A DNA stretch of 64,000 bases from Picrophilus oshimae DSM 9789 (GTDB lineage Archaea; Thermoplasmatota; Thermoplasmata; Thermoplasmatales; Thermoplasmataceae): positions 186,001 through 250,000 of the forward strand of contig NZ_FWYE01000001.1 in NCBI RefSeq assembly GCF_900176435.1, read 5' to 3'. Positions 35,939 to 45,234 of this stretch are shown in pieces. The notes beneath the pieces were generated by a model that had not been told where the DNA came from, did not search any database, and worked only from the letters and a program-made list of their open reading frames with translations. Every line of letters starts with the position of its first letter. Position 1 is the first letter of the stretch. The position numbers and the translations under genes were made by a program.

Positions 35939-36319
35939 TTATTCAACCTTTATGGATTTTACATCCTTTGCAGGTATTGATAGATGCAGAACGCCGTCCT
36001 CATATTTTGCAGAGACATCAGCGTTTTTATCTGGCTCTCCAGGCAGCTGTATCCTCTTAAAGACCTTTGATGGCCTCTGGTTCTCAAAGACTGTTCCGCC
36101 TTTGTTTATCTCCCTGCTTGCATTTATAACAACGTATGATTTCTCCAGTGTAACAGAGATGTTATCCTTTTTAAATCCCGGCATGTCAAGATCTATGTAT
36201 ATATAGCCATTTTCCTGGTACATCGTCATTGGAGGGTATAAAAAGCTTATTATCTCCTGCGCCCTATCATTTATATTCTTAATAAATTCATTCGAATAGA
36301 ATTTTAATGGTCTGTACAT
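35939..36319 (-). CDS. Small heat-shock protein, Hsp20 family
   Basis: 126 residues with an alpha-crystallin domain: GYIYIDLDMPGFKKDNISV begins it near residue 37 and ends with YEDGVLHLSIPAKD. The N-terminal arm (about 35 residues) contains aromatic residues for oligomer assembly; the usual C-terminal IxI motif is weak (IKVE). It binds unfolding proteins to prevent aggregation without ATP. It is convergent with the UbiB-like gene. Confidence 0.93.
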   Translation of the reverse strand: MYRPLKFYSNEFIKNINDRAQEIISFLYPPMTMYQENGYIYIDLDMPGFKKDNISVTLEKSYVVINASREINKGGTVFENQRPSKVFKRIQLPGEPDKNADVSAKYEDGVLHLSIPAKDVKSIKVE

Positions 36320-36402
36320 ATTTAAATATCATTAATTATTACTAAAAGTTTGCGTTTTTAAAAAATACAAAAAATTCCTAATATTAATTTGTATTAGCAT
36401 TC

Positions 36403-36855
36403 ATGGACGAATACTGCGATATTATTGATGATTATATAGATATAAGGAGCCCGTACTTTGCATACAGAGAGGAGATAAACCTGACCATGGCCTTTCTTGG
36501 CCTTGCGGTATCAGAGGGTTCAAAGGTCCCTGAAATAAAGGAATGCATAGATATACTTGATGTATTAACACAGCATTTGTATGATAAAAACGTCGTTTTA
36601 AAGGACAGTGTGAGAAAATCACTGAACCATGAGGATGAGAGCTGGCTTGACATAACTGAAAAGATGGAAAATGGTAACAAAACAACGGCATACATGTTTG
36701 CAGCTGCAGCCCATCTCAGACTTGCAATAAATTATATAACTGACATGGAAAACGATGAAAGATTTAAGGATTTTATCGATGATTATACAATAAACTACAT
36801 GCTAAAGCTTGTTCTTAGAATAAAAAACACAGGTATTTCAGAGGTTTTAACATAA
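36403..36855 (+). CDS. Hypothetical helical protein
   Basis: 150 residues, mostly helical and acidic, starting MDEYCDIIDDYID. Segments NLTMAFLGLAVSEGSK and TTAYMFAAAAHLRLAINYI resemble paired helices of a small repeat or bundle domain. There is no signal peptide. No catalytic motif is seen and I do not recognise the family. It lies between Hsp20 and an epimerase-like gene, with one base separating its stop from the convergent gene. Confidence 0.6.
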   Translation: MDEYCDIIDDYIDIRSPYFAYREEINLTMAFLGLAVSEGSKVPEIKECIDILDVLTQHLYDKNVVLKDSVRKSLNHEDESWLDITEKMENGNKTTAYMFAAAAHLRLAINYITDMENDERFKDFIDDYTINYMLKLVLRIKNTGISEVLT

Positions 36856-36856
36856 A

Positions 36857-37699
36857 TTAAAAATTTTCAAGATCAGAATTTTCTATAAAATCACGGTATT
36901 TAACAGGCTCCCTTACAAACCTGTAAAGCGATGTGTTCTCCCTGTAGTAATCAAGCTTTAGCATTTCAAGCTGATCCCTTGTCATTATACCACGCTTCTC
37001 AAGACGGCCTATGGCCAGAGAGAAGAACCTTGGGGATATCTCCCTTACAGGCTTCATGCCAAGCTTTTGTCTTATTATATTAAACATATCAGCAAAATGC
37101 ATATTTTCCCTTGAGCATATATTAATTGTTCCACTGAAATCCAGCATGTTTTTTAAAACTGTTATAAGATCGCCTATGTAAACCGGATTCATGTTACCGC
37201 TCCTTGGGAGGAATGGTGGATTCATCCTTGCAGCCGAGATGAGCATTCTTGTAAATGCATCCCCGGGGCCAAAGATAATCGATGGTCTTACTATAAGCGA
37301 GTTCTTTAGAAGCTCGGCGTTAACCTCTGCAAGCCTCTTTGACCTAAAATATGATGTGTCACCCTTTTCAGCATTTATCGCCGAGAAATAGATTAATTTC
37401 TGCCCGGATGAGTTCTTTTTTATTGCGTTTACAATGTTTTTTACACCGTTTACGGCAACATCCTCGTGTTTTTCCTCGTTTTCATTTAAAACATCAATTG
37501 CATGGACTATAACATCATAATTCTTTATTGCGTTTTCAACGTCCTCCGGCTTCCTTATATCACCAGGAATGTACTTTATATCTTTTTCATCAAGAAACTT
37601 TGAGTTTTTTCTTGAGAAATAGGCCTTTTCATCGGCATCAAGGCCTGTTAATATGTTCCTGCCGACGAATCCTGAGCCACCCATAACTATGATCTTCAT
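36857..37699 (-). CDS. NAD(P)-binding atypical SDR (NDUFA9-like)
   Basis: 280 residues. The N-terminal Rossmann loop is IVMGGSGFVGRNIL; further on are KLIYFSAINAEKGDTSYFRSK, with a displaced YxxxK-type site (YFRSK) near residue 118, and LIVRPSIIFGPGDAFTRM near 137. This pattern fits atypical short-chain dehydrogenases of the NDUFA9/complex-I-associated group more than sugar epimerases. It probably binds NAD(P)H in the cytoplasm. Substrate or structural role is unknown. Confidence 0.82.
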   Translation of the reverse strand: MKIIVMGGSGFVGRNILTGLDADEKAYFSRKNSKFLDEKDIKYIPGDIRKPEDVENAIKNYDVIVHAIDVLNENEEKHEDVAVNGVKNIVNAIKKNSSGQKLIYFSAINAEKGDTSYFRSKRLAEVNAELLKNSLIVRPSIIFGPGDAFTRMLISAARMNPPFLPRSGNMNPVYIGDLITVLKNMLDFSGTINICSRENMHFADMFNIIRQKLGMKPVREISPRFFSLAIGRLEKRGIMTRDQLEMLKLDYYRENTSLYRFVREPVKYRDFIENSDLENF

Positions 37700-37780
37700 A
37701 AAACATTATATTCAATGTTTATAAAAATATAACGTTAAAATTGATCATTATATTTTTATATACTTTTATGCTAATCCATT

Positions 37781-39298
37781 ATGGATTTTTCAAATTATGA
37801 CAGGGATGTCTTTCTAATAAAAACAGACAAGATGATAGACCGTGGTGCGCTGATGTCAAGATACAGCAGAACAGCATCCCTTGATATACGTGATTTATAT
37901 AAAAAGGAGTTCAATGACCCTGAAAGGGCAGGCGATTTCTATAGACGAATCTTTATAGAGTACGGTGACGAATCAATATCAGAGCTTGTAACAGCGCAGA
38001 TGGGAATACAGAACATATCGAACATAGCATCAAAGATAATAGAGGAGCAGAGAATAGGTTTATCATACCTTGAAAAATCCTCAAGGTATGTACGATACGA
38101 TAAAAAGACATCTGACGGTTATTTATACCTAAAGCCAGATAGGGCCGGCATAGGATATAAAAGCAATGAATATGAGAACATCTGCAACAGCCTTTTTGAT
38201 TTCTACTCATCAATTTATAATGAAATGCTCGATTACTTTAAGGAAAAATACCCTGTTGAATCATTTACCTTTGAAATAGGAGATTCATATTATAAATATT
38301 CTGATATAAATAATCTTGATGATAATATTATAAACAAATCATATAAATCAGCATTAAGGGCCGCGGTTCTTGATGAGATAAGGTACGTGCTGCCAGCCTC
38401 AACGCTGACAAACCTCGGAATCTCTGGAAACGGCCGTGCGTTTATATCAATGATACAGAGACTTTACAGATACAATTTACAGGAAACAAAGGGGCTTGCA
38501 GAAAGCATATACAATGAGCTGAGGCCAGAGATGCCAGGCCTTATAGACGATGCATTTTCAAAACATGGCTATGAATCCATTGAATATAAAAAATGCAGGT
38601 ATCCAGTGGATTTATACAAAAGGTACAGCGATTTAAATGAGGTTTCACTGATATCATATAACAGCGAGGATGAGGAGATAAAAAAGGCCTCCAGGCTTAT
38701 GATGTACAATTCCTCGGGTTCATATGATTCCATAGAATATAATGATTTAATTGATGATCTTTACATTAAAAGAAAGAATAGAAGGGACAAGCTTGGCAGG
38801 GCCTTTGAATCCATAAACTATCTATTTGAGGTAAACACAAACTACGGTGCCTTCAGGGAGCTGCAAAGGCACAGGTTTTTATCAATAATAAGAAAACCGC
38901 TGTCTGTTTATTACAATTATGATATACCAGAGAACATATCCGAGGTAGAAAGCATAAAAAAGGATTACATATCATTAATGGATGAGGCAAGGGATGTATA
39001 TAATAAAATACTGGAATCAAACGGTTATTTAATTGCGCAGTACGTTGTGCCATTTGCGTACAAATATCCTGTTGTTTTCTCAGCCAATCTCAATGAGCTG
39101 GCTTACATGATAGAGCTTAGAACCACACCGCAGGCCCATCCTGATCTAAGAAGAATATCAATAAAGATGTACAATGAGTTAAAAAGGGTACATCCAAGAT
39201 TGTCAAGGCTGATAAAATTCGTTGATGTTAATGATTACCATCTTGGCAGGCTGCCGTCTGAATTTAAAAAGGAAATAAAAAGAAATGATGTAAGATGA
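37781..39298 (+). CDS. Tandem two-domain ThyX-like protein
   Basis: 505 residues containing two ThyX-type domains. Domain 1 (about residues 10-250) includes EYGDESISELVTAQM and EEQRIGLSYLEKSSRYVRY, matching the SxxExSxRY half of the ThyX motif. Domain 2 (about 270-500) includes NYGAFRELQRHRFLSII, matching the RHRxxS half, and ends with ELRTTPQAHPDLRRISIKM, like the ThyX C terminus. ThyX makes dTMP from dUMP with FAD and methylenetetrahydrofolate as a homotetramer with sites at subunit interfaces. This protein could supply both halves from one chain; whether it is a thymidylate synthase is not shown. Confidence 0.82.
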   Translation: MDFSNYDRDVFLIKTDKMIDRGALMSRYSRTASLDIRDLYKKEFNDPERAGDFYRRIFIEYGDESISELVTAQMGIQNISNIASKIIEEQRIGLSYLEKSSRYVRYDKKTSDGYLYLKPDRAGIGYKSNEYENICNSLFDFYSSIYNEMLDYFKEKYPVESFTFEIGDSYYKYSDINNLDDNIINKSYKSALRAAVLDEIRYVLPASTLTNLGISGNGRAFISMIQRLYRYNLQETKGLAESIYNELRPEMPGLIDDAFSKHGYESIEYKKCRYPVDLYKRYSDLNEVSLISYNSEDEEIKKASRLMMYNSSGSYDSIEYNDLIDDLYIKRKNRRDKLGRAFESINYLFEVNTNYGAFRELQRHRFLSIIRKPLSVYYNYDIPENISEVESIKKDYISLMDEARDVYNKILESNGYLIAQYVVPFAYKYPVVFSANLNELAYMIELRTTPQAHPDLRRISIKMYNELKRVHPRLSRLIKFVDVNDYHLGRLPSEFKKEIKRNDVR

Positions 39299-39347
39299 CA
39301 ATAGAAATATTTATATTGAAGAACATATTTACTATCTTGGTGTAACT

Positions 39348-40988
39348 ATGATAACGGGTCAGACGCCTATATTAATATTAAAGGAAGGTACAGAAAGGCA
39401 GCAGGGCAAAAATGCCCAGAAGAACAACATTGAGGCCGCAAAGGCAATAGCCGATGCAGTAAGAACGACGCTTGGTCCAAAGGGCATGGACAAGATGCTT
39501 GTGGATTCCATTGGTGATATTGTAATAACAAATGACGGTGCAACAATTTTAAAGGAGATGGATATAGACCACCCAACGGCAAAGATGCTTGTTGAGGCAT
39601 CAAAGTCACAGGATACCGCTGTTGGAGACGGTACAACAACGGTCGTTGTCCTTGCCGGTGAGCTGCTCAAGCAGGCAGAATCATTGCTTGAACAGGGTGT
39701 CCATTCAACAGTTATAGCATCAGGATACCATCTAGCTGTAACAGAGGCAAAGAGGCAGCTTGACAGCCTTGCAATAAAGGCTGATGATGAAGAAACACTA
39801 AAGAGGATAGCAATCACAGCATTATCAGGAAAGAACACAAGTGTTGCACCAGAGTTTCTTGCAGACCTTGTTATAAAGGCTGTTAACGCCGTTGCAGAGG
39901 AGCGCGACGGAAAGGTTATAGTCGACACTGCAAACATAAAGGTTGACAAGAAAAACGGCGGAAGCGCCACAGACACACAGTTCATATCAGGTTTAATAAT
40001 AGACAAGGAGAAGGTTCATTCAAAGATGCCATCTGTAGTAAAGAATGCAAAGATAGCATTAATAAACTCAGCACTTGAGATAAAGAAGACCGAGATCGAG
40101 GCAAAGGTTCAGATAAATGATCCATCAAAGATACAGGAGTTTTTGGATCAGGAAACTGACACATTCAAGGAGATGGTTGAGAAGGTTAAAAAATCCGGCG
40201 CAAATGTTTTATTATGCCAGAAGGGCATAGATGATACTGCACAGTACTACCTTGCAAAGGAGGGCATATACGCTGTTAGAAGGGTAAAACAGAGCGACAT
40301 GGAAAAACTTGCAAAGGCCACTGGAGCAAAGATCGTTACGGATCTTGATGATCTGACACCGGATTCACTGGGAACAGCAGAGAAGGTCGAGGAAAGAAAG
40401 ATAGGCGACGACAGGATGACATTCATAACAGGCGCAAAGAATCCAAAGGCAGTAAGCATATTGATAAGGGGAGGCACAGAACACGTTGTCGATGAAATTG
40501 AAAGGGCGCTTCACGATGCAATAAGGGTTGTTGCAATAACAAAGGAGGATGGAAAGTACCTGCCAGGCGGTGGTGCAATAGAGGCAGAGCTTTCAATGAA
40601 GATAAGGGACTACGCAAACAGCGTTGGCGGCAGGGAGCAGCTCGCAATAGAGGCATTTGCAAAGGCCCTTGAAATAATACCAAGAACCCTTGCAGAGAAT
40701 GCAGGCATGGATCCAATAAACACATTAATAAAATTAAAGGCAGAGCACGAGAAATCAAACAGGAACTATGGAATAAACCTCAATGAGAACAAGATAGATG
40801 ACATGGTAAAGCTTGGTGTCTTTGACACATACCGCGTTAAGCAGCACGCACTGGAAAGCGCCGTTGAGGTTGCATCAATGATACTAAGAATAGATGATGT
40901 GATAGCAAGCAAGAAGTCGGCCCCATCAAACAACCAGCAGCCACAGGGCGGCATGGGTGGTATGGGCGGCGGAATGCCACCATATTAA
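39348..40988 (+). CDS. Thermosome subunit (group II chaperonin)
   Basis: 546 residues, full length. The equatorial ATP motifs are present: RTTLGPKGMDKMLVD and TNDGATILKEM near residues 40-65, GDGTTTVVVLAG near 92 and GGGAIEAELSMKIRDYA near 405. The C-terminal tail is Gly/Met-rich (QQPQGGMGGMGGGMPPY), as in most thermosomes. It assembles into double-ring ATP-driven folding chambers. A GGTG element about 10 nt before ATG 39348 indicates a message with a Shine-Dalgarno leader, and the codon choice looks optimised for high expression. Confidence 0.97.
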   Translation: MITGQTPILILKEGTERQQGKNAQKNNIEAAKAIADAVRTTLGPKGMDKMLVDSIGDIVITNDGATILKEMDIDHPTAKMLVEASKSQDTAVGDGTTTVVVLAGELLKQAESLLEQGVHSTVIASGYHLAVTEAKRQLDSLAIKADDEETLKRIAITALSGKNTSVAPEFLADLVIKAVNAVAEERDGKVIVDTANIKVDKKNGGSATDTQFISGLIIDKEKVHSKMPSVVKNAKIALINSALEIKKTEIEAKVQINDPSKIQEFLDQETDTFKEMVEKVKKSGANVLLCQKGIDDTAQYYLAKEGIYAVRRVKQSDMEKLAKATGAKIVTDLDDLTPDSLGTAEKVEERKIGDDRMTFITGAKNPKAVSILIRGGTEHVVDEIERALHDAIRVVAITKEDGKYLPGGGAIEAELSMKIRDYANSVGGREQLAIEAFAKALEIIPRTLAENAGMDPINTLIKLKAEHEKSNRNYGINLNENKIDDMVKLGVFDTYRVKQHALESAVEVASMILRIDDVIASKKSAPSNNQQPQGGMGGMGGGMPPY

Positions 40989-41045
40989 ATTTTTTCTTTT
41001 GCTCAAATATTTTTTATATTATATATCGATAATTAAGTGATAATT

Positions 41046-42005
41046 ATGATGAATTTCAACATTCGTGGAAACGAGAGAAATTATGAAACAGATTATGATG
41101 TTATAATTATCGGTGCTGGTGCTGCAGGCTATTCAGCGGCAATATATGCAAAAAGATCCGGTTTAAATGTTGCAATACTGGAACGCGAGGCCGTTGGCGG
41201 TGGTAATACAGCAGTATCGCCACTTGTTGAGAATTACCTTGGCTTCAAGGCCATTGAGGGAGCCGATCTTGCAAGGGAATTCGAAAAACACGCCAGGGAG
41301 TATGCAAAGATAATTACAGAGATCGAGGCAAGATCCATTGAAAAAACAAGCGACGGGTTTAAAATAAAAACAAACCGTGAGGATTTTACATCAAGATACA
41401 TTATAATAACAACCGGTACAACACATAGAAAGATAGGCGTCCCTGGTGAGAACGAGTACTATGGCAAGGGCGTTTCATACTGCTCCACATGCGATGGATA
41501 CCTTTTTAAGGATAAGAGGGTTGCCGTGATCGGCGGTGGCAATTCCGGTGCAATATCTGCAATATATTTAAATGGTATAGCCAGTGATACAAGGATAATA
41601 TCACATTCTGATAGATACAAATGCGAGGATGCATATGTCGAGACAATAAAGGAAAAGAACATACCATTTATATTAAATGCTGAGACAACGGAGATCATAG
41701 GAGATGGCAAAAAGGTCACCGGTCTTAAATACACTGATAAGAAAACAGGCAAGGAAAATGAGATAGAGGTTGATGGAATATTTGTATACGTCGGAATAGT
41801 ACCACAGACTGAATTTCTTAAGGGTTCCGGCGTTAAGATGGACGATCGCGGCTTCATAATCGTTGATGACAAGATGAGGACCTCTGTTCCCGGAATATAT
41901 GCCGCCGGTGATGTTGTAAAGGGCAGTGAGGAGCAGATTGCAACGGCCGTTGGTGACGGATGCCGGGCCGCAATAACAATGTACACTGATAATATGCATA
42001 AATAA
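41046..42005 (+). CDS. trxB: Thioredoxin reductase-like flavoprotein
   Basis: About 319 residues. The FAD loop is VIIIGAGAAGYSAAIYA, the redox-active disulfide is VSYCSTCDGYLF near residue 146, and the C-terminal FAD motif is VPGIYAAGDVV. The second dinucleotide loop is VIGGGNSGAISAIY, but the basic HRRxxxR segment that holds the NADPH phosphate is replaced by ISHSDRYKCED. The Thermoplasma enzyme is known not to use NADPH well, so another electron donor may apply here too. The frame opens at GTG 41037; ATG 41046 or 41049 fits the TATA spacing better. Confidence 0.9.
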   Translation: MMNFNIRGNERNYETDYDVIIIGAGAAGYSAAIYAKRSGLNVAILEREAVGGGNTAVSPLVENYLGFKAIEGADLAREFEKHAREYAKIITEIEARSIEKTSDGFKIKTNREDFTSRYIIITTGTTHRKIGVPGENEYYGKGVSYCSTCDGYLFKDKRVAVIGGGNSGAISAIYLNGIASDTRIISHSDRYKCEDAYVETIKEKNIPFILNAETTEIIGDGKKVTGLKYTDKKTGKENEIEVDGIFVYVGIVPQTEFLKGSGVKMDDRGFIIVDDKMRTSVPGIYAAGDVVKGSEEQIATAVGDGCRAAITMYTDNMHK

Positions 42006-42020
42006 ATTTTTACGATTTTA

Positions 42021-43343
42021 ATGAAAAATAAATACAAGGTACTTTTTGTAACGACCCTAAGCACGGTAATGGCCGCAATAGATTCAACGATAATATACCT
42101 TGCACTTCCGTTCATTGGAAGGGATCTTCATGGAAGCATATCTGAATTAACCTGGCTCCTTGTTTCATATATTATATCATCAACGATAATATTAATACCC
42201 GGTATAAAGATAACAGCAAGGATTGGCAGAAGGCTATCTTACATCTATGGCTTCCTTTTATTTTCATTATCCTCCCTGGGCATAACAGTATCACCATATA
42301 TTATATTGTCAATAATACTTAGGTTCATTGAGGGGCTTGGCGCCGGTATACTTTCAATTACAGATATACCTGTCATACTTGATGCCTTTGATGATAATAA
42401 ATCAACGGCAATAGGCATAAACTCAATATCATGGGGTATAGGAACAATTGCAGGCCCTTTAATAGGTGGTTACCTATCATCAATAGACTGGCGTCTGATC
42501 TTCCTTATAAATGTACCAATAGGCATTATTGCGATACCATTTGCATACAGGTATATACCATCTGTAAGAAGCATGGAAAACCCTGATTCATATTCTATAA
42601 TAGCAGCCGCAATGATGATACCTTTGATTGTTGGCATAACCTTTATAAATAAATATTTTATAATAGCTGGCATAATATTAATAATACCGGCATTGATAAT
42701 ATACAGAAGGCATCCTTTTATATCAAGGAAGCTGTTGAATTTAAGAATTTTTTTGCTTGGATTATCGATCTTCTTTGAGGCTTTTGCCTTTTTTGCGGTC
42801 ATCTATATTTTATCATTATACTTTGAGGCTGATCTTGGCTATAATCCCATTTATGCATCGTTGTTAATAATATGGTATCCTGTTTCTTCTTTGATATTTA
42901 ATCCGGTTGGAGGATATATATCAGATTATATAAAAAAACCATATTTAATAATGGGCATTGGTGCCCTGGCCGAATCCCTACCGATAATATTTATAGGTAG
43001 GTTTATGTTTTACATACCTGAGATGCTGTTTATCTCTGGTGCCGGTGGATCAATATACTGGCCACCATCAACAACGGCCCTGGCGGATTCATATAGCGAT
43101 GCAAGAACAGATGCAAGCAGCCTGCTTTTTATAATAAGAAACACATCATTATTATTATCAATATCATTGATACCGCTGTTTATATTTTTTTATTCCGGGA
43201 TAGATATCTCCCTTGGAAATCTCTTCATTTTAAATGAGCGTTTAAACATTTATAACTCGGTATCATACTTTTTAATCTTTATAGGCGTTGTAAACATGCT
43301 TTCCATTATTCCATTAATTATATTAAGAAAACAAAACTTTTAA
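42021..43343 (+). CDS. MFS multidrug-type transporter (DHA2-like)
   Basis: 440 residues with about thirteen or fourteen membrane helices. TM1 and the following segment (TVMAAIDSTIIYLALPFI) and GSISELTWLLVSYII are typical of EmrB/QacA-type drug:H+ antiporters. The 2-3 loop is KITARIGRRLSYIYG and motif C appears as SWGIGTIAGPLIGGYL near residue 140. It starts 15 nt after the thioredoxin reductase stop, so co-transcription is likely. Substrate unknown. Confidence 0.87.
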   Translation: MKNKYKVLFVTTLSTVMAAIDSTIIYLALPFIGRDLHGSISELTWLLVSYIISSTIILIPGIKITARIGRRLSYIYGFLLFSLSSLGITVSPYIILSIILRFIEGLGAGILSITDIPVILDAFDDNKSTAIGINSISWGIGTIAGPLIGGYLSSIDWRLIFLINVPIGIIAIPFAYRYIPSVRSMENPDSYSIIAAAMMIPLIVGITFINKYFIIAGIILIIPALIIYRRHPFISRKLLNLRIFLLGLSIFFEAFAFFAVIYILSLYFEADLGYNPIYASLLIIWYPVSSLIFNPVGGYISDYIKKPYLIMGIGALAESLPIIFIGRFMFYIPEMLFISGAGGSIYWPPSTTALADSYSDARTDASSLLFIIRNTSLLLSISLIPLFIFFYSGIDISLGNLFILNERLNIYNSVSYFLIFIGVVNMLSIIPLIILRKQNF

Positions 43344-43364
43344 TGATATTAATTATATCCATGC

Positions 43365-44270
43365 ATGAAGAGAGATATAATATCAGTTTATGATATGAAG
43401 GATGATCTTGAGGATATTATAGAGCTTTCAATAAAATTAAAAAAGGACAGGACAATAAAATTCTCTGAAAAAAAGATTCTTGCAATGATCTTTGAGAAGC
43501 CCAGCACCAGAACAAGGAACTCGCTTGAGGTTGCAATGGAGCAGCTCAACGGCCATGCAATATATTTAAACCCAAATGATATGCAGATCGGCCGTGGGGA
43601 GACCATAGCAGATACCGCCAGGGTTCTTTCAAGATTTGTTGATATAATATCCTACCGCGCATTTAACCATGATGATGTTGTTGAGCTTGCAAGGCATGCA
43701 ACAGTTCCTGTATTGAACGCCCTTGATAATCTTGAGCATCCAATGCAGATCGTTGCAGATTTCATGACTGTTTACGAGAAAAAGCATAGGTTAAAAGGTC
43801 TTAAACTGGCATACATAGGCGACGGAAATAACATGGCAAACTCACTTCTGCTTGGTTCATCAATTCTTGGGGTTGATATATCAATAGCCTGCCCAAAGGG
43901 ATTTGAGCCAAATAAGGAGATATTGAGGCAGGCCAGGGAGATATCACTTAAAACCGGAAATAAAATAGAGATCACGGATGATCCAAGGATAGCTGTTGAG
44001 GCTTCTGATATAATATACACGGACGTCTGGGTATCCATGGGTGAGGAGAATGAAAGGGCTAACAAGGAAAGGATATTCATGCCATACCAGGTAAATGAGG
44101 ATCTAACAGAAAATGCGAACAGGGACTATATATTCATGCACTGCCTGCCGGCGCACCGTGGGCTTGAGGTAACTGCAGGCGTAATAGACGGCATACACAG
44201 CGTTGTTTTTGATGAGGCCGAGAACAGAATATATTCAGAAAAAGGAATAATATATAAATTATTATCCTAA
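43365..44270 (+). CDS. argF: Ornithine carbamoyltransferase
   Basis: 301 residues with the carbamoyl-phosphate motif FEKPSTRTRNSLE near residue 44, the second binding segment NALDNLEHPMQ near 122, and the ornithine-binding MHCLPAHRG near 260; SMG near residue 224 is the expected partner loop. It forms citrulline in arginine synthesis. Length matches the family. No other arginine gene is adjacent. Its TAA stop shares CTAA with the stop of the small convergent ORF at 44267. Confidence 0.94.
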   Translation: MKRDIISVYDMKDDLEDIIELSIKLKKDRTIKFSEKKILAMIFEKPSTRTRNSLEVAMEQLNGHAIYLNPNDMQIGRGETIADTARVLSRFVDIISYRAFNHDDVVELARHATVPVLNALDNLEHPMQIVADFMTVYEKKHRLKGLKLAYIGDGNNMANSLLLGSSILGVDISIACPKGFEPNKEILRQAREISLKTGNKIEITDDPRIAVEASDIIYTDVWVSMGEENERANKERIFMPYQVNEDLTENANRDYIFMHCLPAHRGLEVTAGVIDGIHSVVFDEAENRIYSEKGIIYKLLS

Positions 44271-44425
44271 TCCCTTTTTGACTCTGATACTGAATAAGTA
44301 AATATTACTATGCCTAAGAAAAGCATTATGAATGATATTGTCTCATTGTTTTTAAAATCAAGGAAATCAACAGCTATTATTGTTATTGATGCGGGAATTC
44401 CAAAAAACATCCTGAAATGAGACAT
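44267..44425 (-). CDS. Possible 52-aa two-helix membrane protein
   Basis: A short ORF starting MSHFRMFFGIPASIT and ending SVSESKRD, with two hydrophobic segments (about residues 7-22 and 30-45) joined by a charged turn DFKNNET. Support for a real gene: a TATA-like TTTATAAG lies about 27 nt before the ATG, the usual leaderless spacing, and the stop shares the exact 4-nt bidirectional overlap CTAA with argF that other convergent pairs here use. The frame is also open for about 19 codons upstream without a standard start. No family recognised. Confidence 0.42.
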   Translation of the reverse strand: MSHFRMFFGIPASITIIAVDFLDFKNNETISFIMLFLGIVIFTYSVSESKRD

Positions 44426-44511
44426 TGTCAGACATACATCATTGAGGCTTATAAACTTATCTATTCTTCCAGATATCTTTATTTTGATATTTTATAATAT
44501 ATTCTGGAATT

Positions 44512-45234
44512 TTAATTTTCACGCCAGCGTATTGCAAACCTGCCAAGAACTGTATAAAAAACTGTTTCTATGATTATAATATATATCATGTTTTTAAAAA
44601 GCGGTGCCAGATGAAAAACACCCTGAACAAGAACGGCCGCAGGCGTTGTTGGTGACAGCGATAAGAGATATAAAAATGGCCTTGGAACATAGTAGTACGG
44701 ATAAAATGTCGGTGGCAGTATACTTGTTAATATCGATAGTATTCCTGTTATGCCCCAGATGTTCCTTAGATGATTTATTGAGCCTGCTATTATAAACGAT
44801 ATCGATGTCGTTGTCAGTATTAATGATATCATTATTAACAACATGTAAATTGAGTTATAAAGATTAAAAAGATGGTAATGCATGCCAAGTGCAATGTATA
44901 AAATTATCCCTGGAACGGAAAAAACAAGATAACTCAGTGTAAAGGCCATCATGTAATCAAATGGTTTTATATTGCTTGCAACGTACATGTCCTGAACCCT
45001 GAGCTGCAGCCTCATGAACGCTGCATCGCCTGCACTGGAGAGACCGACTGATCCAACAAAGGCTATTAATCCACCAACAATTGCGTATTTTACAAGTGTT
45101 CCATGACTAAGCACAAAGACCAGAAATAGCAGTGTCAATGGTGTTGCAAGTGATGCTATCAAATATGATGGACCGCGCTTTATTGCCTTTATTCCGTAGT
45201 ACCATGCCATTAAAAGTATGAATCTAAGATTCAA
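44512..45234 (-). CDS. ABC-2 type transporter permease
   Basis: 240 residues with six predicted membrane helices, the layout of ABC-2 export permeases (drug, polysaccharide or lipid exporters). Features are the N-terminal YGIKAIKRGPSYLIASLATP with TM1 after it and LSLSPTTPAAVLVQGVFHL near the C terminus, typical of the DrrB/NodJ branch. It is the membrane partner of the ATPase encoded just upstream, which it overlaps by 11 nt. Cargo unknown. Confidence 0.85.
   Translation of the reverse strand: MNLRFILLMAWYYGIKAIKRGPSYLIASLATPLTLLFLVFVLSHGTLVKYAIVGGLIAFVGSVGLSSAGDAAFMRLQLRVQDMYVASNIKPFDYMMAFTLSYLVFSVPGIILYIALGMHYHLFNLYNSIYMLLIMISLILTTTSISFIIAGSINHLRNIWGITGILSILTSILPPTFYPYYYVPRPFLYLLSLSPTTPAAVLVQGVFHLAPLFKNMIYIIIIETVFYTVLGRFAIRWREN

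Noticed and set aside
39359-40006. Long antisense ORF over the thermosome gene
   Set aside because: It mirrors a highly biased coding sequence; low-complexity Ser/Ala/Phe translation and no promoter. It is a shadow of the forward gene.
41459-42115. Antisense ORF across the thioredoxin reductase gene
   Set aside because: No coding signature, and it spans a well-defined enzyme gene and the next start.
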